DNA of 52,019 nt, taken from NCBI GenBank assembly GCA_027624955.1, contig JAQBTG010000028.1, forward strand, positions 1 to 52,019. Reading direction: 5' to 3'. The DNA comes from Pseudomonadota bacterium (lineage in GTDB: Bacteria > Pseudomonadota > Alphaproteobacteria > UBA828). Below the pieces are notes generated by a model that was given only the letters and a program-made list of their open reading frames with translations, made no database searches and was not told the DNA's origin. A program made the position numbers and the translations under genes. Every line of letters starts with the position of its first letter. Within the stretch, counting starts at the first letter, position 1. This document shows positions 34,374 through 43,564 of the stretch, piece by piece.

Positions 34374-36041
34374 TTAGCTCGCCCTGTAGAAGTCCTGGAA
34401 GCGCATATTGTTCGACGTGTAATAGGTCCACCCCATCAGATCGGCTGAACGCGCCATGGTGTAGTTCGGGAACACACCAAATACCCAAGGCGCCTCTCTC
34501 ATGACGTGCTTCTGCACCTCATCCATCATCTCCAAACGGGCCGCCTGATCAGCGGTTTTTGCCGCCGCGTCGATCAACTCGTCAACCCGTGCATTCTCAT
34601 AATTGCTGTAGTTGATGAAGGATTTGGAGTGGAAGTAGAGATTCATCGAATACCCAGGGTCCGGGCACCACGGCGAATCCACATAGAAGATCATCGGTTG
34701 CTTGCGCTCAGTGACGTTGTTGTAGAACGTCGCCGCCGGGACCTTCTTGAGCTCGAGATTGACGCCGATCTCTTTGAGCGCACTCTGATAGAGAATGGCC
34801 GTCGGCTCCTGCACCGGATCGCCGGCATTGTAGGCGAGGGATGTGGTGAAGCCATCGCCCAGACCGGCACCCTTGAGCAGTTCACGCGCTTGCTCGAGGT
34901 CGTGTTTGCCATATTCCCAATAGTCGGCGTTATAACCAGGGTAGATGTCCGGCATGCAGGCAGTGAGCGGACTGGCAAGACCCTGAAATACGGCCTTGAT
35001 GACCTGCTCTTGCGGGAAGGCGAAATTCATCGCCCGCCGTACATCGATGCTGTCGAACGGCTCGATCTTGGCGTTGAGCTCGATCCAGATCATGAACGTC
35101 GCCGGAATCGTCTCGACCGCCACGTTCGGTGCGTTTCTGAGCTGGAGGATTTCTAGCGGCTGGAGATATTGGGCGATATCGACGGCGCCGCCCTGCAGCA
35201 GTTGCACGCGGTTGGCCGAGGTCGGCACTTCCTTGAAGATGACGTTCTCCATCTTCGGCTTGCCGCCCCAATAATCGGCCCGGCCTTTGTAGACTGCCTG
35301 TTGGCCGCGCACCAGCGAGGCCAGTTCATAGGGGCCATGGCCCGCCGAATTATTCTCCAGGAAGCTCCTGCTCCAGGGGTCGTCGTCGGTGGCGACTTCC
35401 TTGAGCTTCTTGGAATCATAGATCGGGTTGTAGAGGTTGGGCTGAAGCTTCAGCAGCAATGGATTGGGATGGTCGAGCTTAAAGGTGACCGTGTGGCTGC
35501 CTTCGGCGGTAATCTGTTCCGGCCGTGTGAGGCTGATGGTGTTGGCCAAAAATCCGCCGATCGCGCCGAGCCCCAATTTGCGATGCCAGGTCCAGACCAC
35601 ATCCTCGGCAGTCAACTCGTTGCCCCAATTGCTCTTCACGCCCTTGCGCAAATGAAAGCGCGCCCATGTGCCGTCGGGGGCGATTTCCCAGCTTTCGGCC
35701 AATTTGCCGACCATGTTCACGCCGCCCGGCTTGTCGGGATAATCGGTGATGTCCTCGCGCGACGCGGTGGAGATCCCGGCATCCGGCTTCTTTTCGAATT
35801 CAACCAGGGAATCATAGAGACACGCGACGGCTTCGAAAGTGCCGAGACTGACGTCAAATTCAGAATCGAGGCTTTGCGGTGTTGCCGGCGCGGCAACTAC
35901 CATGGTGTTGGCCCGGTCCTGCGCTTGCGCTTGGCCGAGGCTGAGCGCACCCGGTGCCAGCGCGGCGCCGGCGACGGCGGCGCTGCCTTTGAGAATAGAA
36001 CGGCGGCTAACTTTAAATGTGCGGCTATCATCCTGTGGCAT
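34374..36041 (-). CDS. ABC transporter substrate-binding protein (SBP_bac_5), Tat-exported
   Basis: A 555-residue periplasmic binding protein of the DppA/OppA family 5. The N-terminus has a twin-arginine signal (SRRSILKGSAAVAGAALAPG) with an AQA cleavage site near residue 42, so it is exported folded. Family text such as YDSLVEFEKK, WTWHRKLG, SGHGPYE-like AGHGPYELASL and FYVDSPWCPDPGYSMNLYF is present. The ATG at 36041 follows AGGGAGA; a start at 36110 would put 23 residues before the signal and is rejected. It leads the importer operon and, from its partners, probably brings in a small peptide or amide-like compound. Confidence 0.92.
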   Translation of the reverse strand: MPQDDSRTFKVSRRSILKGSAAVAGAALAPGALSLGQAQAQDRANTMVVAAPATPQSLDSEFDVSLGTFEAVACLYDSLVEFEKKPDAGISTASREDITDYPDKPGGVNMVGKLAESWEIAPDGTWARFHLRKGVKSNWGNELTAEDVVWTWHRKLGLGAIGGFLANTISLTRPEQITAEGSHTVTFKLDHPNPLLLKLQPNLYNPIYDSKKLKEVATDDDPWSRSFLENNSAGHGPYELASLVRGQQAVYKGRADYWGGKPKMENVIFKEVPTSANRVQLLQGGAVDIAQYLQPLEILQLRNAPNVAVETIPATFMIWIELNAKIEPFDSIDVRRAMNFAFPQEQVIKAVFQGLASPLTACMPDIYPGYNADYWEYGKHDLEQARELLKGAGLGDGFTTSLAYNAGDPVQEPTAILYQSALKEIGVNLELKKVPAATFYNNVTERKQPMIFYVDSPWCPDPGYSMNLYFHSKSFINYSNYENARVDELIDAAAKTADQAARLEMMDEVQKHVMREAPWVFGVFPNYTMARSADLMGWTYYTSNNMRFQDFYRAS

Positions 36042-36245
36042 GAAAATCTCCCTATTTCTTCCGTGGACTTTTGCTACCCCGTGGCGAGTTGGGATAGAGT
36101 GCATGTTCAATGCCTGAAATATATATCAATCGCCTGGGATAGCCATCTCTGGATTTAGCTTTTTTGTGTATTTTGCAAAAAAAAGTGTACGCGATTTTTG
36201 GGCGCCGTTGAGCCGCAAAAAATTTACACATAAGGAACATACGAA
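36042..36245. other. Divergent promoter region of the importer and NnrS genes
   Basis: About 200 bases, AT-rich from 36112 to 36190. It contains an imperfect CTTTTTTG ... CAAAAAAAAG inverted repeat at 36159-36185. AAGGA at 36232-36236 precedes the probable NnrS start. No placed promoter boxes. Confidence 0.35.
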
Positions 36246-37442
36246 ATAAGCGTTTCCACGCCTGGCGGCAGCCGCCCGCCAATTCTTGGCTTCGGCTTTC
36301 GGCCGTTCTTTTTCCTGGCCGGCGTGCATGGCGTGGTGGCGCTGTTGCTGTGGCTCGCCATCCAGGCCGACAGTTTAAGCGCGCCCGGCCATTGGCCGGG
36401 TGTGACCTGGCATGGCCATGAGATGCTGTTCGGCTATGCGCCGGCGGTATTGGCCGGATTCTTGCTGACTGCAGTGCCCAACTGGATCGGCGTGCCGCCG
36501 CTGCACCGCGGCGCCTTGGCGGCGCTGGTGGTGCTGTGGCTCGCCGGGCGGGCGGCCGTCGCGCTCGCCGGATATCTACCGATGCTTGCCGTCGCCGCGA
36601 TCGACGCCGCGTTTCTCCCCGCTGTGATGGCGACCTTGCTGCCACCGCTGATTGCGCGCAAACAGTGGCGCAATGTGATTTTCATGATTCCGCTGACGGC
36701 GCTTACATTGACCAATCTGGCGCTGCATTTCAGTGTCGCCGGTGAACTCGATGTCCTGCCGCGCGATGCCTTCATCGTCGCCACCGGCTTGTTTGCGCTG
36801 TTCATCACCGTGATGGGCGGGCGCATCATTCCTTCCTTCACCGCCAATACTTTGCGCGCACGCGGCGAAGAACCTGGCCTGCGCAATATCGCGCCGCTCA
36901 ATGTCGTCTCCATCGCCGCCGTGGCCGTAATGATCGTCGTCGATGCCGTAGCGCCGCTTTCCGTGGCCGGCGGCGCGATCAGCCTTTTCGCGGCGCTTGC
37001 TGTCTTCGCCCGTCTCTCCGGCTGGCAAAGTTGGCGCACGCGTGGTGAGCCGCTGTTGTGGATCTTGCATCTCGGTTATCTGGCACTTGCCGCCGGACTG
37101 GCTCTCAAGGGCGTCGCCGCCTTGACCGAGGCTGTGCCGCTCGATGTCGGCCTGCATATGCTGACAGTCGGCGCCATCGGGATGCTGACCTACGGCGTCA
37201 TGACGCGGGTCGTCCTCGGCCATACCGGCCGCACGCTGAAACTGCGGCCAAGCATCGTCACCGCTTACTATCTCCTGCTCGCCGCTCTCATCCTGCGGCT
37301 GATCGCGCCGTTCCTGCCCGAACGCCTTTACAATGGCGATTTGCACCTGTCGGGCGGGCTGTGGTCTGCGGCGTTTATCCTGTTCCTGGTCGTCTATGCC
37401 CCGATGCTGTGGCGCGCCCGGCCGGACGGAAAAAGCGGCTGA
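36246..37442 (+). CDS. NnrS family membrane protein, start codon uncertain
   Basis: A NnrS-family haem- and copper-containing inner-membrane protein linked to nitric-oxide stress. The conserved GFRPFFFLAG, WHGHEMLFGYAPAVLAGFLLTAVPNW and TYGVMTRVVLGHTGR segments and about 12 membrane helices are visible. The first normal start, GTG 36324 (372 residues), would cut off the conserved GFGFRPFFFLAG coded at 36291-36323. The open frame reaches back to a TAA at 36231 without any ATG, GTG or TTG. ATA at 36246, nine bases after AAGGA, would give 398 residues, the usual family length. So either a rare ATA start, or an ATG-to-ATA change, or an error. No denitrification genes are nearby. Confidence 0.85.
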   Translation: MSVSTPGGSRPPILGFGFRPFFFLAGVHGVVALLLWLAIQADSLSAPGHWPGVTWHGHEMLFGYAPAVLAGFLLTAVPNWIGVPPLHRGALAALVVLWLAGRAAVALAGYLPMLAVAAIDAAFLPAVMATLLPPLIARKQWRNVIFMIPLTALTLTNLALHFSVAGELDVLPRDAFIVATGLFALFITVMGGRIIPSFTANTLRARGEEPGLRNIAPLNVVSIAAVAVMIVVDAVAPLSVAGGAISLFAALAVFARLSGWQSWRTRGEPLLWILHLGYLALAAGLALKGVAALTEAVPLDVGLHMLTVGAIGMLTYGVMTRVVLGHTGRTLKLRPSIVTAYYLLLAALILRLIAPFLPERLYNGDLHLSGGLWSAAFILFLVVYAPMLWRARPDGKSG

Positions 37443-37509
37443 GACAGGCGGCGGACGTTGGGCTAAAGTGCCTGTCGAGAATCAGCCCGCGAATAGATGA
37501 GAGATCAGC

Positions 37510-37716
37510 ATGAGAAGCCCGATTACGCCAAAAACCCTCCAATCCGTCGCTGCCGAGCTTGCCGGACAACCGATCAGCGCAGAAAAAGCCGCGGCCCACG
37601 CCGAGATGTTCGAAAGCATCATGAAGTCGATCGAGAGCTTGCGCGACCTGCCGATCAAGAATGTTGAGCCGGCCGTGGTCTTTCGCCCGGTCGAGCGTGG
37701 GGGCGTTTCCAGATGA
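37510..37716 (+). CDS. AtzG-like small subunit (DUF4089/GatC-like)
   Basis: A 68-residue protein resembling the small GatC-like AtzG/DUF4089 family: a predicted helical body (TLQSVAAELAGQPISAEKAAAHAEMFES) followed by a short extended end with VEPAVVFRPV. AtzG wraps around and stabilises the amidase AtzE in cyanuric-acid catabolism. The gene overlaps the following amidase by four bases, which supports a stoichiometric complex. It has no GatB partner, so a tRNA amidotransferase is unlikely. Confidence 0.75.
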   Translation: MRSPITPKTLQSVAAELAGQPISAEKAAAHAEMFESIMKSIESLRDLPIKNVEPAVVFRPVERGGVSR

Positions 37717-39119
37717 GCGATATCACCGAACTTTCGATTGCCGACCTGTCCCTGGGTTTCCGCGATAAGTCATTCTCTCCAGTTGATGCCGCTCAGGCCT
37801 ATTTCACCCGCATCGCCAAACATAACGACAAGGTCAACGCCTTCGTGACCCTGCGTGAAGAAGATGCGATGGCCGAAGCCAAACAGGCCGAGACGGAAAT
37901 TGCCGCCGGCAAGTGGCGCGGCCCGATGCATGGCATACCAATCGGCCATAAAGATCTCTACCAAACCGCCGGTGTCCGCTCGACCGCGGGCTCGCGCGTG
38001 CTGGAAAATGATGTGCCAGACACCGATGCCACCGCAGTTACGCGGCTCAAGCAAGCTGGCGCGGTAATGCTCGGCAAGCTCAACACCCATGAGTTCGCCT
38101 ACGGCCCGACCAATGATTCTTCCATGTTCGGCCCGTGCCGCAATCCGTGGGACAATGCGCGCTTCAGTGGCGGTTCAAGCGGTGGCTCTGGCGCGGCAGT
38201 GGCGCTACGCCTTTGTGCTGGGGCGACCGGCTCCGACACCGGCGGCTCGATCCGCATGCCGTCGGCATGCTGTGGCATCACCGGCCTGAAACCGACCTAT
38301 GGCCGCGCCAGCCGCGCCGGCATTTACCCACTGTGCTGGACCATGGATCATCCGGGGCCGATGACGCGTTCGGCCGAGGATGCGGCGCTGATGTTTCAGC
38401 CCATGCCGGGGCCGGATGGGCAGGACGCCGCGGTTGCAGACCGCGCCGTGCCCGATTATGCCGCCGCACTTACGGGCGATATCAAAGGCCTCAAGATCGG
38501 CGTGCCGAATCATTATTTCTTCGACCGCGCCATCCCCGAAATCGCCGCAGCGGCGATGGATGCGATTGCCGTGCTCGAAGGTCTCGGCGCGGAAGTGCGC
38601 GAGGTCGATATTGCGCATATCGATTATGCTGCGGCTGCGGCGCTGGTGCTTTATCTCTCTGAGGGCACGGCCTATCACGACGATCATATCGCCACCATTG
38701 GCGAACTCTATACCGATCAAGTCAGGCTCTTTCTTGAAATCGGCAATTACGTTCTCGCCAAAGATTATCTCCACGCCCAGCGCTACCGCACCTTGCTCGG
38801 CCACGCTATGGCCGATGTGCTGGCGGAGGTCGATGTGCTGTGTACGCCGACGCTGCCGATCACCGCGCAGCCGCTCGGCCAGGAAGCCATCGACATTCGC
38901 GGTGAGACGGATTCGGTGTTCGGCGCCATCCTGCGCAATACCGAGCCGTTCGACCTGACCGGCCTACCGGCGCTTGTCGTGCCGTGCGGCAACGCCTCGG
39001 ACGGCATGCCGATGAGCCTGCAAATCGCCGGGCGTCCATTTGACGAATCCGGCGTGCTCAAGGTCGGCCACGCATTTCAGCAGGCGAGCGATTGGCACCT
39101 CCGCCGGCCGCCGGACTAA
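37713..39119 (+). CDS. Amidase (AtzE/GatA-like), copy 3
   Basis: A 468-residue amidase signature enzyme with triad K80 (IGHKDLYQTAG), cis-Ser S155 (GGSSGGSGAA) and nucleophile S179 (DTGGSIRMPS). Its length, the LKPTYGRASRAGIYPLCWTMDH segment and its coupling to an AtzG-like protein place it near AtzE-type enzymes that hydrolyse carboxybiuret or similar urea derivatives. It is not a copy of the other two amidases in the window. Pyruvate carboxylase follows after 18 bases. Exact substrate unknown. Confidence 0.91.
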   Translation: MSDITELSIADLSLGFRDKSFSPVDAAQAYFTRIAKHNDKVNAFVTLREEDAMAEAKQAETEIAAGKWRGPMHGIPIGHKDLYQTAGVRSTAGSRVLENDVPDTDATAVTRLKQAGAVMLGKLNTHEFAYGPTNDSSMFGPCRNPWDNARFSGGSSGGSGAAVALRLCAGATGSDTGGSIRMPSACCGITGLKPTYGRASRAGIYPLCWTMDHPGPMTRSAEDAALMFQPMPGPDGQDAAVADRAVPDYAAALTGDIKGLKIGVPNHYFFDRAIPEIAAAAMDAIAVLEGLGAEVREVDIAHIDYAAAAALVLYLSEGTAYHDDHIATIGELYTDQVRLFLEIGNYVLAKDYLHAQRYRTLLGHAMADVLAEVDVLCTPTLPITAQPLGQEAIDIRGETDSVFGAILRNTEPFDLTGLPALVVPCGNASDGMPMSLQIAGRPFDESGVLKVGHAFQQASDWHLRRPPD

Positions 39120-39137
39120 GAAAAGGAAAGACGCGCT

Positions 39138-42100
39138 ATGTCCGCTCGTCCGCAGCGAAAAATTACCAAGATTCTCGTCGCCAACCGCAGTGAAATCGCC
39201 ATCCGGGTCATGCGCGCGGCGACCGAACTGGGCATCCGCACCGTCGCCATCTATTCGCAGGAGGACCGCTTCGCCCTGCATCGTTTCAAGGCGGATGAAA
39301 GCTATTTGGTCGGTGCGGGCAAGGGGCCGGTCGAAGCTTATTTAAGCATCGAGGATGTGCTGCGCATCGCCTGTGACGCTAAAGTTGATGCCATCCATCC
39401 GGGCTATGGTCTGCTATCAGAAAACCCGGATTTCGCCGACGCCTGCGCGGCGGCAAATATTCTCTTCATCGGGCCGACGCCGGATGCCATGCGTTTGCTC
39501 GGCAACAAGGTCTCGGCGCGGGCCCTCGCTGAGCGTGCCGGCGCGCCGGTCATGCCGGCGACCGGGCCGCTGCCGCACGATCTCGCCGGCGCCCAGGCGT
39601 TGGCGGCTGAGGTCGGTTATCCCCTCATGTTGAAGGCCAGTTGGGGCGGCGGCGGGCGCGGTATGCGAGTGATCGAGGACGAAGCCGCGCTGGCCGAGGG
39701 GCTCGACGCAGCGCGGCGCGAAGCCGCTGCGGCGTTTGGCAATGATGAGGTCTATCTCGAAAAACTGGTGCGCCGCGCGCGCCATGTCGAGGTGCAGATT
39801 TTCGGTGATAGCCACGGCAATATCGTGCATTTGCATGAGCGTGATTGCACCATGCAGCGGCGCAACCAAAAGGTGGTTGAGCGCGCACCGGCACCCTATC
39901 TCGATGCTGAGCAGCGCGCCGGTCTGCACAGCGCTGCCGTGCGTATTGGCCATGCGGCGGAGTACAGCAATGCCGGCACCGTCGAATTCCTCATGGATGT
40001 CGACACCGGCGCGTTTTATTTCATCGAGGTCAATCCGCGTATTCAGGTCGAGCACACGGTCACCGAAGTGGTAACCGGAATCGATCTGGTGAAGGCCCAG
40101 ATCCGCATCACCCAGGGCGCGAAAATCGGCACGCCCGAAAGCGGCATGCCCGTGCAGGAAGAAATCCGCGTAAACGGCAATGCCATCCAATGCCGGGTGA
40201 CGACGGAAGATCCGGAGAATAATTTCATTCCGGATTACGGTCGCCTGACCGCCTATCGCGGCGCCACCGGCTTCGGTATCCGGCTCGACGGCGGCACCGC
40301 CTATTCGGGCGCAGTGATCACCCCGTTTTACGATTCTCTGTTGGAGAAAGTAACCGCTTGGGCGCCGACTCCCGACGAAGCGATTGCGCGCATGGACCGG
40401 GCGCTGCGGGAGTTCCGCATCCGCGGCGTGCGCACCAATTTGATGTTTCTCGAAACCCTCCTCAGCCATCCCAAATTCCGCGGTGGCGATTACACCACCC
40501 GCTTTATTGACGAGACGCCGGAGCTATTCCATTTTGCCAAGCGGCGCGACCGTGCGACGCGGCTGTTACGCTTCATCGGCGAAGTGATCGTGAATGGCAA
40601 TCCAGAGGTCGCGGGCCGCCCTGTCGGCCCGCAGGCCAGGCTGCCGGTTAAGCCCGCTGGTCCAGGTGCCGGTGGCGGTGAGATACAGCCCGGATCACGC
40701 CAGCGCTTGGCCGAACTGGGGCCCGCCGGTTTTGCCACTTGGATGCGTGCTCAGGATCAAGTTTTGATCACCGACACCAGCCTCCGCGATGCCCATCAAT
40801 CGCTCTTGGCAACTCGTATGCGGAGCTATGATCTGCTGGCGGCGGCACCGGCTTATGCCCGCCTTCTTCCTGATCTGTTGTCGGTCGAATGCTGGGGCGG
40901 CGCCACCTTCGACGTGGCGATGCGCTTCCTCAAGGAAGACCCGTGGCAGCGCCTGAGTGCGTTCCGCGAGGCGATGCCCAATCTCCTTCTGCAAATGCTG
41001 CTGAGGTCTTCCAACGGCGTCGGCTACACCAACTATCCCGATAATGTTGTGCGCTATTTTGTGCAGCAGGCGGCCGAAGGCGGGATCGATCTGTTCCGGG
41101 TTTTCGATTCCCTAAATTGGGTGGAAAACATGCGCGTCGCCATGGATGCGGTGATTGAATCCGGAAAACTATGCGAAGCGGCAATTTGTTACACCGGCGA
41201 CATTTCTGACCCGGCCCGCTCTAAATACGATCTCGCCTATTATCTCAGCATGGCACGCGAGCTTGAAGCGGCGGGCGCGCACATCATCGCGGTCAAGGAT
41301 ATGGCCGGCCTGTGCAAACCGGCAGCGGCGACCATCCTGATCAAGGCACTCAAACAAGAGACCGACCTGCCGATTCATTTTCATACGCATGACACCAGCG
41401 GCATCGCCGCCGCCAGCGTAATCGCCGCGGTCGAAGCCGGCGTTGACGCGGTGGATTTGGCGATGGACGCGCTCTCCGGCTTGACCTCGCAACCGAGCTT
41501 CGGCTCGGTCAATTCGGCGCTGGAGCACACGCCGCGCGCCACTGGCCTCGATCAAGGCGCGGTGCGTGAGTTATCGCATTATTGGGAGCAGGTGCGGCGC
41601 GGCTATTACGCCTTCGAAAGCGATATTCGCGCCGGCACTTCAGACGTTTACATCCACGCCATGCCGGGCGGGCAGTACACCAATCTCCGGGAGCAGGCGC
41701 GTGGGCTCGGCGTTGCCGATGAACGCTGGCCGGAAGTAGCGGCGGCCTATGCCGAGGTCAATGAGATGTTCGGCGATATCGTCAAAGTGACGCCGAGTTC
41801 CAAGGTCGTGGGCGATATGGCGCTCTTTATGGTGACCAGCGGCCTGACGCCCAAAGACGTGCAAAATCCGGAGCGTGATATCGCCTTTCCGGAATCGGTG
41901 GTGTCGTTTTTCGCCGGCGAATTGGGCCAACCTTACGGTGGCTTCCCGGAGGCATTGCAGAAGAAGGTGCTGAAAGGCCGCGCGCCGTTGACGGTGCGTC
42001 CCGGCTCTGTGTTGGCCGATGCGGACCTGTCGGCGCTCCGTGCAGAGGCGGAGCATAAGGTCGGCCGGCATATCCGCGATACCGAATTCGCCTCTTACCT

Positions 42101-42614
42101 GATGTATCCCACGGTATTTGCCGACTATGCCGCGCACCGCCGGCGCTTTGGCGATCTCAGCGTGCTGCCGACCCAAACTTTCTTCTACGGCATGACGCCG
42201 GGCGATGAAGTCACGCTCGATATTGGGCGCGGCCGGCAGTTTATCATCCGCTTTCTGGCTCTTGCGGAGGCCGACGACAAAGGCCGACGCACGGTATTTT
42301 TCGAACTCAACGGTCAGCCGCGTACGGTTCAAGTGGAAGATCTAAGCGCCGGCGCAACCCATGAAGCGCTGCCCAAAGCGGAAGAGGGCAATACGGCGCA
42401 TGTCGCGGCGCCGATGCCGGGCATGGTGGTCAAGGTGTTCCATAGCGCGGGCGAGAAGGTGGCGAAGGGCGACGTGCTGTTTGCCATCGAGGCGATGAAG
42501 ATGGAGACCGCGGTGCACGCCGAGCGCGCCGGCATCGTGCAGCGTATAGTCACGCAAGCCGGGGTGACGGTCGAGGCCAAAGACCTGATGATGGAATTGG
42601 CCGACGAATCTTAA
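39138..42614 (+). CDS. pyc: Pyruvate carboxylase
   Basis: A complete single-chain pyruvate carboxylase of 1158 residues, which converts pyruvate, bicarbonate and ATP to oxaloacetate. Biotin carboxylase occupies about 1-460 (KILVANRSEIAIRV start, ATP-grasp GGGGRGM, catalytic RDCTMQRRNQKVVE, EVNPRIQVEHTVTE). The carboxyltransferase follows at about 540-1040 (DTSLRDAHQSLLATR metal site, FRVFDSLNW, VKDMAGL with the carboxylated Lys, HFHTHD). The biotin carrier domain ends the chain with biotinyl Lys1121 in EAMKMETA. All motifs look intact. It is placed directly after an amidase and before a crotonase, so it may refill the citric-acid cycle during growth on the imported substrate. Confidence 0.96.
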   Translation: MSARPQRKITKILVANRSEIAIRVMRAATELGIRTVAIYSQEDRFALHRFKADESYLVGAGKGPVEAYLSIEDVLRIACDAKVDAIHPGYGLLSENPDFADACAAANILFIGPTPDAMRLLGNKVSARALAERAGAPVMPATGPLPHDLAGAQALAAEVGYPLMLKASWGGGGRGMRVIEDEAALAEGLDAARREAAAAFGNDEVYLEKLVRRARHVEVQIFGDSHGNIVHLHERDCTMQRRNQKVVERAPAPYLDAEQRAGLHSAAVRIGHAAEYSNAGTVEFLMDVDTGAFYFIEVNPRIQVEHTVTEVVTGIDLVKAQIRITQGAKIGTPESGMPVQEEIRVNGNAIQCRVTTEDPENNFIPDYGRLTAYRGATGFGIRLDGGTAYSGAVITPFYDSLLEKVTAWAPTPDEAIARMDRALREFRIRGVRTNLMFLETLLSHPKFRGGDYTTRFIDETPELFHFAKRRDRATRLLRFIGEVIVNGNPEVAGRPVGPQARLPVKPAGPGAGGGEIQPGSRQRLAELGPAGFATWMRAQDQVLITDTSLRDAHQSLLATRMRSYDLLAAAPAYARLLPDLLSVECWGGATFDVAMRFLKEDPWQRLSAFREAMPNLLLQMLLRSSNGVGYTNYPDNVVRYFVQQAAEGGIDLFRVFDSLNWVENMRVAMDAVIESGKLCEAAICYTGDISDPARSKYDLAYYLSMARELEAAGAHIIAVKDMAGLCKPAAATILIKALKQETDLPIHFHTHDTSGIAAASVIAAVEAGVDAVDLAMDALSGLTSQPSFGSVNSALEHTPRATGLDQGAVRELSHYWEQVRRGYYAFESDIRAGTSDVYIHAMPGGQYTNLREQARGLGVADERWPEVAAAYAEVNEMFGDIVKVTPSSKVVGDMALFMVTSGLTPKDVQNPERDIAFPESVVSFFAGELGQPYGGFPEALQKKVLKGRAPLTVRPGSVLADADLSALRAEAEHKVGRHIRDTEFASYLMYPTVFADYAAHRRRFGDLSVLPTQTFFYGMTPGDEVTLDIGRGRQFIIRFLALAEADDKGRRTVFFELNGQPRTVQVEDLSAGATHEALPKAEEGNTAHVAAPMPGMVVKVFHSAGEKVAKGDVLFAIEAMKMETAVHAERAGIVQRIVTQAGVTVEAKDLMMELADES

Positions 42615-42627
42615 CGGGAGCGGAATC

Positions 42628-43440
42628 ATGGCGACGCAAAAAGCGGATCTAACTGAGGCGGCGGAAGCGGTTCTCCTGCGCAGGGACCAGGGCGGCATCA
42701 CCACGCTGACCTTGAACCGGCCAAAATCCGGCAACAGCCTGTCACATGAATTGGTGCACGCGTTGCAGGCGGCATGGGACGAAATCGATGGCGACGCGAG
42801 CGTGCGCGTCGTTGTCCTGGCCGCCTCGGGCCGTTTGTTTTGCACTGGCCACGACCTCAATGAATCGATCGACGCCATGGCAGACCCGCCGGTAAAGCTG
42901 GCGGGCAACCGCGCCTGCTCGCGCATGATGCAAAGCATGCTCAAGCTTTCCAAACCGATCATCGCCAAGGTGCACGGCGTGGCGACGGCGGCGGGATGTC
43001 AGCTCATGGCGACCTGCGATCTTGCTGTTGCTTCAACCGAAGCGCGTTTCGCCACACCGGGCGTAAACATCGGCCTCTGGTGTCTGTCGCCGCAAGTGGC
43101 ATTGAGCCGCACCATCGCGCCCAAGCACGCCATGCAGATGCTGCTGACCGGCAAGCTGCACGACGCCGAAACCGCGCTCCGCTTTGGCCTTATCAACGAG
43201 GCAGTGGCGCCCGATCAGTTGGACGCGCGGGTCGATGAATTGGCGGCAGAAATCGCCAGCAAATCACCGCATTCCCTCGCCATGGGCAAGCGCTCCTTCT
43301 ACCGCCAGCTCACCATGCCGCTCGACGAAGCCTATGAGTATGTCGACGAAGTTATCGTCCGCGCCATTCAATCGGAAGACGCGAAAGAGGGAATTTCCGC
43401 CTTCCTAGAAAAGCGCAAACCGGAATGGACGGGCCGCTAG
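42628..43440 (+). CDS. Enoyl-CoA hydratase-like protein (ECHDC3 type)
   Basis: A 270-residue crotonase-fold protein with LTLNRPKSGNSLS, the oxyanion-hole segments RLFCTGHDL and HGVATAAGCQLMATCDLAVA, and RFATPGVNIGLWCLSP. The catalytic Glu that follows RFGxPE in true hydratases is absent (GVNIGLWC), which matches the ECHDC3 group of unknown reaction. It may be a CoA-ester isomerase, lyase or a non-hydratase crotonase. It lies 13 bases after pyruvate carboxylase with a GGGAG site, apparently the last gene of that transcript. Confidence 0.88.
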   Translation: MATQKADLTEAAEAVLLRRDQGGITTLTLNRPKSGNSLSHELVHALQAAWDEIDGDASVRVVVLAASGRLFCTGHDLNESIDAMADPPVKLAGNRACSRMMQSMLKLSKPIIAKVHGVATAAGCQLMATCDLAVASTEARFATPGVNIGLWCLSPQVALSRTIAPKHAMQMLLTGKLHDAETALRFGLINEAVAPDQLDARVDELAAEIASKSPHSLAMGKRSFYRQLTMPLDEAYEYVDEVIVRAIQSEDAKEGISAFLEKRKPEWTGR

Positions 43441-43564
43441 GGCTGTTCAGTAATCTCTGTGAGCGCCCGCTGCCGCTTTATACATTTAGCCTATAAAACC
43501 GCGATGCCAAGCTGGAGCATGCTCAGCACATGGTTCAGCTGAAATTTCCACGTCCGCCGGTCTC

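Noticed and set aside
37510-39119. GatC-GatA of tRNA amidotransferase
   Set aside because: No GatB nearby and the amidase resembles AtzE-type catabolic enzymes; the small protein fits AtzG better.
39417-40469. 350-codon frame opposite pyruvate carboxylase
   Set aside because: Antisense shadow of the biotin carboxylase domain; no recognisable domain.
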